From: CAYOCE01 sp964402405
GTDB taxonomy: Bacteria > Pseudomonadota > Alphaproteobacteria > UBA7879
Direction: 5' to 3'
Assembly: GCA_964402405.1 (NCBI GenBank)
Contig: CAYOCE010000043.1
Coordinates: 1-11,822 of the forward strand
DNA: 11,822 nucleotides
Part shown: piece by piece, positions 1 to 5,534 of the stretch
Layout of the letters: each line of letters opens with the position of its first letter
How positions within the stretch are numbered: position 1 is the first letter of the stretch
The notes under the pieces: model-generated
Told to the model about the DNA's origin: nothing
The model's database searches: none
The model's input: only the letters and a program-made list of their open reading frames with translations
Position numbers and translations under genes: made by a program

Positions 1-112
1 TTCTTTGCCACTCTCACTAAGAAAAGATAGATAATTATCTTTTCTTAACGATCTTGACTAAGAAAAGATAATGGCATATCCTTTCTTTAAGAGAGCCCCT
101 TAGGAAAAGATA
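1..112. promoter_or_regulatory. Array of 12-bp operator-like sites, 41-bp period, upstream of the fic gene
   Basis: The core TAAGAAAAGATA occurs forward at 18-29 and 59-70 (exact) and at 101-112 (TAGGAAAAGATA, one mismatch). Its reverse complement TATCTTTTCTTA is exact at 36-47 and has two mismatches at 77-88 (TATCCTTTCTTT). Each forward/reverse pair is separated by 6 bp, giving two dyads with the same geometry 41 bp apart. The window opens on TTCTTT at 1-6, which is where the end of another reverse arm would fall with the same period. The sites cover the promoter and the ribosome binding site of the downstream gene, which encodes a winged helix. Autoregulation is therefore the likely role. 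The array may extend left of the window. Site identity is seen directly; the regulatory role is inferred. Confidence 0.75.
54..82 (+). promoter_or_regulatory. Sigma70-type promoter of the fic gene
   Basis: TTGACT (54-59) and TATCCT (77-82) are separated by 17 bp, matching the consensus at 5/6 and 4/6 positions. Transcription would start near 89, leaving a leader of about 25 nt. One operator-like site begins at the last base of the -35 box and fills the spacer (59-70), and another covers the -10 box (77-88), so a bound repressor would block RNA polymerase. Confidence 0.6.
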
Positions 113-113
113 A

Positions 114-1271
114 ATGAATAATCAAAGTGGTAGATATATTACACAAAAAACACCTGGCGAGACGTACCAAGCCTTTATTCCTGCTGATCTTCCGCCTCAT
201 CCCCCTCTTAATTTGGAAGCTCTCTATCCTTTGTTAGAGCAAGCAACTAAAGCCTTGGCAGAATTAAATGCGGCGGCACGGTCTATCCCTAATACGACGC
301 TGTTTATCTATATGTATGTCCGCAAGGAAGCATTGTTATCCTCACAAATTGAGGGGACTCAAAGTTCTTTTTCGGATCTTATACTGTTTGAACACCACCA
401 AAAACCCAACGTTTCTTTAGATGACGTGGAGGAGGTTTCTAATTACGTTGTTGCCCTTAATTATGGATTAGAGAGATTAAAAAATGGATTCCCTATTTCC
501 CTGCGTTTATTACGAGAGATTCATGGCATTTTGCTGAAAGGAGGACGTGGGGCTAATAAATTGCCAGGGGAATTCCGGCGGTCTCAGAATTGGATTGGGG
601 GTACACGTCCTGGAAATGCCCTTTTTGTGCCACCACCCCCTGAGTATTTGATGAAAATCTTGGGAAGCTTTGAAAAATTCTTACATGATGACAGCTCTAA
701 ACTCCCTGTCTTAATTAAAACAGGACTTGCCCACATTCAATTTGAAACCATCCACCCGTTTCTGGATGGTAACGGAAGACTGGGACGGCTTTTAATTACA
801 TTGCTGCTGTGTGAAAAAGGGATGATAGAGGCCCCTATTTTGTACCTGAGCCTTTATCTAAAGCAAAACAGAACCCTGTATTACCAGTTACTCCAAGAAG
901 TTCGTCTTCATGGCACCTGGAAAACCTGGCTTGAATTCTATTTGAAAGGGATTATTCAAACAGCAAATGCCACGATTGTTACAACCCAAAAAATTAATAC
1001 TCTTTTTGCACAAGATTTTGAAAAGATCCAAAAACTAGGGCGCGCCCGTTTTTCCTGTGAAGCTGTTTTTGAATATGTCAAAAAACTTCCTCAAGTTTCC
1101 GTAGCTATAATTGCTCGAGACTTACACATGAGCCCTCCCACCGCCCGTAGTAGTTTGAATCATTTGGTTGATTTAAATATTTTAGAAGAGATTACCGGGA
1201 AAGAGCGTGACAAAACCTATATTTACCGCAAGTACCTTGATCTTTTAGAAGAAGGAACAGAGCCACTTTAG
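114..1271 (+). CDS. Fic-domain protein (predicted AMP-transferase) with C-terminal winged helix
   Basis: Fic proteins usually transfer AMP from ATP to a hydroxyl side chain of a target protein. The signature HPFxDGNGRxxR is complete at residues 214-225, with catalytic His214 and the nucleotide-binding Gly/Asn/Arg residues intact. An inhibitory motif [S/T]xxxE[G/N] is present at 76-81 (SSQIEG), before the Fic core, which makes this a class II, self-inhibited Fic protein; Glu80 would block productive ATP binding. The flap preceding the core lies around 152-178. Residues about 315-375 form a winged helix-turn-helix, as in many stand-alone Fic proteins of about 370-390 residues. The start at 114 is supported by AGGA at 102-105, 8 nt upstream. 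No antitoxin gene is visible next to it, consistent with built-in inhibition. The target is unknown. The operator array upstream suggests that the winged helix represses its own gene. Confidence 0.93.
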   Translation: MNNQSGRYITQKTPGETYQAFIPADLPPHPPLNLEALYPLLEQATKALAELNAAARSIPNTTLFIYMYVRKEALLSSQIEGTQSSFSDLILFEHHQKPNVSLDDVEEVSNYVVALNYGLERLKNGFPISLRLLREIHGILLKGGRGANKLPGEFRRSQNWIGGTRPGNALFVPPPPEYLMKILGSFEKFLHDDSSKLPVLIKTGLAHIQFETIHPFLDGNGRLGRLLITLLLCEKGMIEAPILYLSLYLKQNRTLYYQLLQEVRLHGTWKTWLEFYLKGIIQTANATIVTTQKINTLFAQDFEKIQKLGRARFSCEAVFEYVKKLPQVSVAIIARDLHMSPPTARSSLNHLVDLNILEEITGKERDKTYIYRKYLDLLEEGTEPL

Positions 1272-1408
1272 TCAAAGATGCTGCGTCACATATTGATAGT
1301 TTCATCTGCAAACTCTGCATACCTTATTTTCAGTAAAATCAATGCATTACACTTAAAAAATAGCATGGGACAAGGCTTTTTCTGGTATGCAACCTTTGCA
1401 CACATGTA

Positions 1409-1441
1409 CCTAAAAACCGCATAGGAGGCTCTATTTTTAGG
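1409..1441. repeat. Inverted repeat, 8-bp arms
   Basis: CCTAAAAA (1409-1416) pairs exactly with TTTTTAGG (1434-1441) across a 17-nt loop, which holds a smaller ATAG/CTAT pair. It could end transcripts between the convergent genes, but it is about 140 nt past the fic stop and has no clean GC stem plus T-tract, so its role is uncertain. Confidence 0.35.
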
Positions 1442-1562
1442 CGCATAAAATCAGATTCAACCCGAATAGTGATTAATTTTTAAGCTAAAGCATCTTATCA
1501 GCACTCATAATCTCTATATTTTTCAACACATTTAAATGCCATGCGCATCTTGCATAGGAATA

Positions 1563-1593
1563 GGGTCTAAACCCACCCCCTTCAGAGGAAGGG
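1563..1593 (-). terminator. Two tandem hairpins after the minus-strand operon, possible terminator
   Basis: Starting 13 nt past the stop codon of the minus-strand gene, CCCTTC and GAAGGG form a perfect 6-bp stem with a 4-nt loop (1578-1593). GGGT and ACCC form a second small stem at 1563-1574. Neither is followed by a T-tract on the minus strand. They may protect the 3' end or assist termination, but this is not a textbook intrinsic terminator. Confidence 0.3.
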
Positions 1594-1606
1594 ATCCAAT
1601 CCTTAT

Positions 1607-2416
1607 TTACCACTGTTGCTGCTGATCTTGGTCATATTGCTGCTGCTCTTGGTCGTCATATTGCTGGTTTTGGTTCATATTATTCCCCATCCCATTTCCA
1701 CTATTCATACCAATAGTCTCACAGGGATCTATCTTGGAGTTTTGCATTGGCATCATGCCTCCATTCATGCCCATTCCTCCTCCCATCATCGGATTCATGC
1801 CCATTCCTCCCCCCATCATCGGATTCATTCCCATACCATTATTTCCCATTATGGACCCATTAATCGTTGTAGGAGGCCCCCCTAATATAGGCATTAGACC
1901 AAAGTTACGGATCTTTCCCAAAAAGGAGTTTGATCCACTCATGGCTGCCTTTTGGGCGTTAATGGCTGCCTTTTGGGCCTTAATGGCGTGAAGGTGATCT
2001 ACTCTAATTTTATTAAATAATTCCTGAGTTGCCTCTCTATTATAAGGTTGTTCAGTACACACCAGTTCATATAAATCCTTTACTAACTCAAAGGGGGGCA
2101 TATGATGATCCCTCGTTGCAATTTCTTCATATCGATCCCTATAAGTTTCGATGGGATTACTTTTTTTGTCTTCCCGTCCTTCTTCAGAAAAATTTTTACA
2201 AAAAGCTGCTGTGCAATTTTTATTGGCTACTTGAAATCTATTCTTCCCTCTATATGTTCTATAACAATAGGCCATTGCAGCTGGGTTTTTACAAGTAAAT
2301 CTGTTACACATAACAGAATCTACTAAAATAAATTCAGGCCCCACTTGGCACCCAATGGGACCCGCACTAGATTCAAGGGTTGTAAGAACAAAAATAAACA
2401 TAAAAAATCTCTTCAT
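1607..2416 (-). CDS. Exported protein with eight cysteines, Met/Gly repeats and a Gln-rich tail, function unknown
   Basis: I do not recognise a family. The 269-residue product opens with a signal peptide (Lys/Arg, hydrophobic stretch to about residue 14, likely cleavage after SSA at 18). The mature N-terminal part holds six cysteines (23, 37, 42, 51, 68, 73), with further ones at 120 and 232: eight in all, suggesting disulfides outside the cytoplasm. A helical part (about 85-160) ends in the heptad AI(K/N)AQKA twice. Next come two copies of a 10-residue Met/Gly unit (PMMGGGMGMN) and an Asn/Gln/Asp tail ending in Trp. The start is supported by AGGAG with 7-nt spacing. It lies 13 bases downstream of a Gly-rich exported protein on the same strand, evidently one operon. 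Both share low-complexity Gly/Met/Gln sequence, so a joint surface or host-contact role is possible. That is inference. Confidence 0.8.
   Translation of the reverse strand: MKRFFMFIFVLTTLESSAGPIGCQVGPEFILVDSVMCNRFTCKNPAAMAYCYRTYRGKNRFQVANKNCTAAFCKNFSEEGREDKKSNPIETYRDRYEEIATRDHHMPPFELVKDLYELVCTEQPYNREATQELFNKIRVDHLHAIKAQKAAINAQKAAMSGSNSFLGKIRNFGLMPILGGPPTTINGSIMGNNGMGMNPMMGGGMGMNPMMGGGMGMNGGMMPMQNSKIDPCETIGMNSGNGMGNNMNQNQQYDDQEQQQYDQDQQQQW
1763..1837 (-). repeat. 30-bp tandem repeat, 2.5 copies, inside the cysteine-containing exported protein
   Basis: The unit at 1763-1792 recurs at 1793-1822 with a single base change, and a partial third copy follows to 1837. Each unit encodes PMMGGGMGMN. 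Such near-identical tandem units readily expand or contract by slippage, keeping frame because 30 is a multiple of three. Confidence 0.85.
1942..1983 (-). repeat. 21-bp tandem repeat, two copies
   Basis: The 21-bp unit at 1942-1962 is repeated at 1963-1983 with one difference. It encodes the heptad AI(K/N)AQKA twice, a short helical and possibly coiled-coil segment just before the Met/Gly-rich part of the protein. Confidence 0.8.
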
Positions 2417-2429
2417 AGTGTATCTCCTA

Positions 2430-3786
2430 TTAATTTGTTAAAGTTTCGGGTGTACTAACTTGCATATTATCACGCACTGATCTTGTTGTTTCTTGAAATC
2501 CATCCTTAACTGCCTCAAAATTTCCTCGCGCCCCTTCAGGGTTGTCTCCAAACCACCCATTCTTCATGAAGGGCGTTGTATCAGTTTCTGCGACGTCTCC
2601 AAAAACACTATCTACCGTTTTAAGAACAGGCTTCTTACCATCGATGCCAGCTGCTTTAGAAGCAGCCGCAAGGTTTATCGCATCAGGTGTTCCTATTTGT
2701 TGAGCAGGCGTCGTCAAAGTTTGGGGCGCAAAACCCGCATTTGCCAACGCTTGTTGAGCAGGCGTTAATCCATTTCCACCCCCACTCATTCCTCCTTGCC
2801 CCATGCCCTGTTGTCCTCCACCAGGATACCCCCCTTGGCCCATGCCCTGCTGTCCTCCACCAGGAAATCCTCCTTGTCCCATCCCCTGCTGTCCTCCAGG
2901 AAATCCTCCTTGTCCCATACCCTGCTGTCCCCCAGAAAATCCTCCCGAATTCTGCCCATTTGAATTCTGCCCATTTGATCCTGAATTTCCTCCTGATTGT
3001 CCTCCTTGTGGACTATTCGAACCACTAGAGTTATTAACCCCATTTCCACCACTAGTGCCTCCACCACTTCCACTGCCGCCCATTCCACCGTTCATTCCAC
3101 CGCCACTGGCCCCACCCATTCCACCGTTCATTCCACCANNNNNNNNNNNNNNNNNNNNNNNNNNNNNNNNNNNNNNNNNNNNNNNNNNNNNNNNNNNNNN
3201 NNNNNNNNNNNNNNNNNNNNNNNNNNNNNNNNNNNNNNTTCATTCCACCACCGTTCATACCACCCGCTCCACCGCCACTGGCCCCGCCACCTGCTCCACC
3301 CCCCTTATTACCCAACGCTCCCATTCCACTACCTAATAAGCTCATAGCTCCTCCAAGCAACTTTCCAGCACCACTAACTACGCTTCCTATACCACTCCCT
3401 ATTTTGCTAAGCATCCCGGGTTTTTCAGATTCATCACAGTCTTTTGAGGAAAACAAAGATGCACGACCACAGTTTGTGCTAGTGGTATCAACATCTTTAT
3501 CGGCGACCCCTTCAGCTGTTCCATATGTATCGGCTTCTGAACTATCACTTACCTCTGCAGCAGCAACTGCAGAGGTATGACCTTCTTCTGCTGCGACAAC
3601 AGATTCTGTGTGCCCTATTTTAGAGGCGGCAGCTTCTGTGTGACTTGCTTCTGCTGCTCTTGCCTCAATAGCTGCTACCTCTGAGCCATAACTTATGCCT
3701 GTAAATCCAGACGCTAGAAAAATACATAGTATCAAAGTTAATTTGATGAAAATCGAGCGGAGATGTTCAAAACGAATGAAATTCAT
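2430..3786 (-). CDS. Exported Gly/Met/Gln-rich repeat protein, interrupted by an assembly gap
   Basis: The N-terminal part reads from 3786 to the N run, the C-terminal part from the N run to the stop at 2430. Both flanks encode the same Gly-Gly-Met-Asn-Gly-Gly pattern, so I treat them as one gene; they are out of frame only because 100 placeholder Ns are not the true gap length. The product has an N-terminal signal sequence (hydrophobic about residues 12-29), an Ala/Glu-rich section with repeated HTE/HTS motifs (about 37-80), Cys106 and Cys117, and a Gly-rich amphipathic stretch with GxxxG-like spacing (about 125-160). After the gap come Gly/Asn/Ser-rich sequence, four units of GG(F/Y)xGG(G)QQGMGQ type, two TPAQQ motifs and a non-repetitive C-terminus of about 95 residues. 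I do not recognise the family. Start codon support is modest (GGGAAGG close to the ATG). It is first in an operon with the downstream cysteine-containing exported protein. Confidence 0.75.
2791..2940 (-). repeat. Tandem repeat, four units of 39, 39, 36 and 36 bp
   Basis: Units run 2791-2829, 2830-2868, 2869-2904 and 2905-2940. Each encodes a 12- or 13-residue Gly/Gln/Met unit of the type GGFPGGQQGMGQ. The length difference is one Gly codon. All lengths are multiples of three, so copy number can vary without breaking the frame. A further 15-bp duplication encoding NGQNS lies at 2947-2976. Confidence 0.88.
3139..3238. other. Assembly gap of exactly 100 Ns within repeats
   Basis: Exactly 100 unknown bases lie inside the Gly-rich gene. 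A round number of Ns is the usual placeholder for a gap of unknown length. The same short Gly-Gly-Met-Asn coding repeat borders both sides, which explains why short reads failed to span it. The real length must be a multiple of three if the gene is intact. Confidence 0.95.
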
Positions 3787-3836
3787 AACCTTCCCATACA
3801 GTAATTTTTTATTATTTATTATTATAGTATCATTGC

Positions 3837-3865
3837 TTTATAGAAAAATCATCTTGTTTTATCAA
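3837..3865 (-). promoter_or_regulatory. Sigma70-type promoter of the minus-strand exported-protein operon
   Basis: Read on the minus strand, TTGATA (3865-3860) and TATAAA (3842-3837) are separated by exactly 17 bp, each matching consensus at five of six positions. The start would be near 3830, leaving an AT-rich leader of about 44 nt before the ATG at 3786. Confidence 0.65.
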
Positions 3866-3948
3866 AAAAATAACCCGTTAATTATTTCAAAATGCATCTT
3901 GCAGAAAGGCCTCTACAGCTCTCCACTTTCAAGTTTAAGACTTTCAGC

Positions 3949-3977
3949 TTGAAAAATTTATGAATGATGGATAGAAT
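3949..3977 (+). promoter_or_regulatory. Sigma70-type promoter of dusB
   Basis: TTGAAA (3949-3954) and TAGAAT (3972-3977) are separated by 17 bp, both five of six consensus bases. The start would be near 3984, giving a leader of about 37 nt. The -35 box is half of an inverted repeat, TTTCAAG (3927-3933) with CTTGAAA (3948-3954), which could be a regulator site. Confidence 0.65.
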
Positions 3978-4020
3978 CTGTTATATTTTCTGATTTACCC
4001 CAGTATAAACAAAATGAAAA

Positions 4021-5016
4021 ATGTCATTATATATAGGCCCTATTAAGATTGAAAACCCTGTAATTCTAGCCCCCATGTCGGGGGTGACGGATCTGCCTTT
4101 TCGCAGGCTTGTCAAAAAACAGGGGGTAGGTCTGGTGATCTCAGAAATGATCGCCAGTGAGGCTATGATCCGGGAAACGCGACAAGCCATGCGTATGGCC
4201 ATGAATGCCCCCGAAGAATTTCCCATGGCTGTTCAGTTGGCAGGACATGATCCAAACAGCATGGCTGAGGCCGCAAAATTAAATGCGGATCGGGGCGCTG
4301 CCATTATCGACATTAACATGGGATGCCCTGCAAAGCGTGTGGTCAATGGATACGCTGGATCTGCCCTGATGAGAGAGGAAGAAAAAGCAGCAAAAATCAT
4401 TGAGGCCACGGTGAATGCTGTATCCCTCCCCGTTACGTTAAAAATGCGTACCGGTTGGGATGATGACTGTCGAAATGCCCCAAAGTTAGCCAAAATCGCC
4501 GAAGATGCGGGCATTAAAATGATCACCATTCATGGGCGTACCCGTTGTCAAATGTATCGCGGAGATGCTGATTGGGCCTTCATTAGAAAGGTTAAAGAAG
4601 CTGTCTCTATCCCGGTGATTGGCAATGGGGATGTCACCACCCTTGAAGATGCTAAAAATCTGATGGAGGTATCAAAGGCTGATGGGGTGATGATTGGGAG
4701 GGGCAGCTATGGTCGTCCTTGGTTTTTATCTCAGGTCATTCATTATTTAAAAACAGGGGAAGAATTACCAGACCCTTCCCTAGATGCCCAGCGGGACATT
4801 ATCTTAGAGCATATGACGGGCATGGTAGAACACTATGGCGAGCATACAGGTATGTTAATGGCCAGAAAACATTTGGGGTGGTATAGCAAGGGATTAAAAA
4901 ATTCAACCGAATTTCGTATTTCTGTAAACACTAAAAGTACCCTTGAGGATTTAACAGACTTAATTAAAGAATTTTATGATCCATTGATTGACTCTATGGA
5001 CACTATGCAAGGATAA
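4021..5016 (+). CDS. dusB: tRNA-dihydrouridine synthase DusB
   Basis: DusB is a flavoprotein that reduces uridine to dihydrouridine in the D-loop of tRNAs, using NADPH. The 331-residue length is normal. The FMN-binding TIM barrel starts with the typical LAPMSGVTDLPFR (16-28). The catalytic cysteine is Cys102 in NMGCPAKRV (99-107). Lys141 (LKMRTGW), His171 (HGRTR), GNGD (201-204) and GR (226-227) are the expected FMN and substrate positions. A C-terminal helical tRNA-binding domain follows from about residue 245. The start at 4021 fits the family N-terminus, although no clear Shine-Dalgarno precedes it, so it may be translated from a weak site. It begins the dusB, fis-like, ntrY, ntrX cluster. 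In many Alphaproteobacteria this gene is called nifR3 and precedes ntrBC; here ntrB is missing. Confidence 0.96.
   Translation: MSLYIGPIKIENPVILAPMSGVTDLPFRRLVKKQGVGLVISEMIASEAMIRETRQAMRMAMNAPEEFPMAVQLAGHDPNSMAEAAKLNADRGAAIIDINMGCPAKRVVNGYAGSALMREEEKAAKIIEATVNAVSLPVTLKMRTGWDDDCRNAPKLAKIAEDAGIKMITIHGRTRCQMYRGDADWAFIRKVKEAVSIPVIGNGDVTTLEDAKNLMEVSKADGVMIGRGSYGRPWFLSQVIHYLKTGEELPDPSLDAQRDIILEHMTGMVEHYGEHTGMLMARKHLGWYSKGLKNSTEFRISVNTKSTLEDLTDLIKEFYDPLIDSMDTMQG
5009..5013 (+). promoter_or_regulatory. Ribosome binding site deciding the start of the Fis-like gene
   Basis: AAGGA lies inside the last codons of dusB. It is only 2 nt from the ATG at 5016 but 8 nt from the in-frame ATG at 5022, so 5022 is the better start. 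Either way the end of dusB and the start of the next gene almost touch, indicating translational coupling. Confidence 0.6.
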
Positions 5017-5021
5017 TGAGT

Positions 5022-5291
5022 ATGCTAGAAAATAAAACACCTAAGAATTTTGAAAAAGGATTAGGCCAGGTTTTTGAAGAATATTTTTCAACCTATCTAG
5101 AAAACCACTCCTTAGATCATATTTCTGTTAATCTATATGAGACTGTGTTGCAGGAAGTTGAAAAGCCATTAATTTCAAAACTTTTGGAAAAAGTTTCTTG
5201 GAATCAAAAGAGAGCAGCTGAAATATTAAATATTAACCGCAATACATTGCGCAAGAAAATACAGGATCTCAAAATTAAGATACCTAAGTAG
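5022..5291 (+). CDS. Fis-like protein, equivalent to the stand-alone DNA-binding domain of NtrC
   Basis: The 89-residue product (91 if the ATG at 5016 is used) matches the Fis layout: a helical N-terminal dimerisation region (about 8-55) with LYETVLQEVEKPLI (38-51), then the helix-turn-helix NQKRAAEILNINRNTLRKKI (61-80). E. coli Fis is 98 residues, encoded directly after dusB. The C-terminal end (KKIQDLKIKI) is also very like the end of alphaproteobacterial NtrC. There is no receiver or AAA+ domain, and upstream sequence is fully occupied by dusB, so this is not a truncated fragment cut by a frameshift. It probably dimerises and binds and bends AT-rich DNA. Whether it acts as a nucleoid protein or as an NtrC-like repressor cannot be read from sequence. 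An origin of Fis from NtrC has been proposed in the literature; this gene fits that idea. Confidence 0.88.
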   Translation: MLENKTPKNFEKGLGQVFEEYFSTYLENHSLDHISVNLYETVLQEVEKPLISKLLEKVSWNQKRAAEILNINRNTLRKKIQDLKIKIPK

Positions 5292-5303
5292 GCGCACTAT
5301 AAT
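5275..5303 (+). promoter_or_regulatory. Candidate promoter for ntrYX
   Basis: A perfect TATAAT -10 box lies at 5298-5303, with TTAAGA (5275-5280, 4/6) 17 bp upstream overlapping the end of the Fis-like gene. Transcription would start near 5310, just before the hairpin repeat, which would then form a structured 5' leader of ntrY. Confidence 0.45.
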
Positions 5304-5325
5304 ACTCTTCGGATTTCGAGCCTTT

Positions 5326-5509
5326 AGGCAATGATCCACAAATGAAATACGTGGATCAATAACTGTGGGAAGCAAAATGAGGGACCGAGGAGGGATAGTG
5401 TACTGTAGTACATGCCCGACGAAGGTACCCGGGCCGAAGGCAATGATTCACAAATGTTAATGCGTGAATCAGTAAATTTTGCGATCCACAGTTTGAAATA
5501 CGAGGAGTA
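5326..5509. repeat. Hairpin-rich composite repeat between the Fis-like gene and ntrY
   Basis: Two related units start with AGGCAATGAT at 5326 and 5438, 112 bp apart. Each forms a perfect 8-bp stem: TGATCCAC/GTGGATCA (5332-5339 with 5351-5358) and TGATTCAC/GTGAATCA (5444-5451 with 5464-5471). The stems differ by one compensated base pair. A third, partly decayed unit at 5483-5509 shares GATCCACA and TGAAATACG with the first but has lost the closing arm. Between units lie TGTAC-TGTA-GTACA (5399-5412) and a GC-rich GGTACCCGGGCC segment (5424-5435). The composition is more GC-rich than the surroundings. It looks like a dispersed palindromic element. The ntrY frame is open through its second half. 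Confidence 0.65.
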
Positions 5510-5534
5510 TATCATAAAAAAAACCTTTCTCCGC

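Larger units (their letters stand above)
1272..1606. other. Gene-free gap between convergent genes
   Basis: These 335 bases separate the plus-strand fic gene from the minus-strand operon. I see no coding sequence, tRNA or clear mobile element. The only structure is a hairpin around 1409-1441 and two short tandem hairpins at 1563-1593, listed separately. The stretch is AT-rich. Confidence 0.6.

Noticed and set aside
114..1271. Fic as the toxin of a toxin-antitoxin pair
   Set aside because: No small antitoxin gene is adjacent in the window, and the inhibitory motif is inside the protein (residues 76-81).
1409..1441. Intrinsic terminator of fic
   Set aside because: The stem is AT-rich with a 17-nt loop, lies about 140 nt after the stop and has no following T-tract; kept only as an inverted repeat.
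2791..2940. Repeats of 36-39 bp resembling a CRISPR array
   Set aside because: Units are directly abutting without unique spacers, lie in frame within a coding region and encode Gly/Gln/Met units.
1616..3336. Plus-strand open frames opposite the repeat-protein operon, including a Pro-rich one
   Set aside because: They are complements of Gly- and Gln-rich codons, have no signal peptide or ribosome binding site, and the minus-strand genes have both.
2430..3786. Frameshifted or split pseudogene around the N run
   Set aside because: The frame change depends only on the 100 placeholder Ns; both flanks carry the same coding repeat.
5412..5534. Longer ntrY start at 5412
   Set aside because: The added residues are translated repeat DNA, and the ATG at 5535 begins a sequence typical of the kinase N-terminus.
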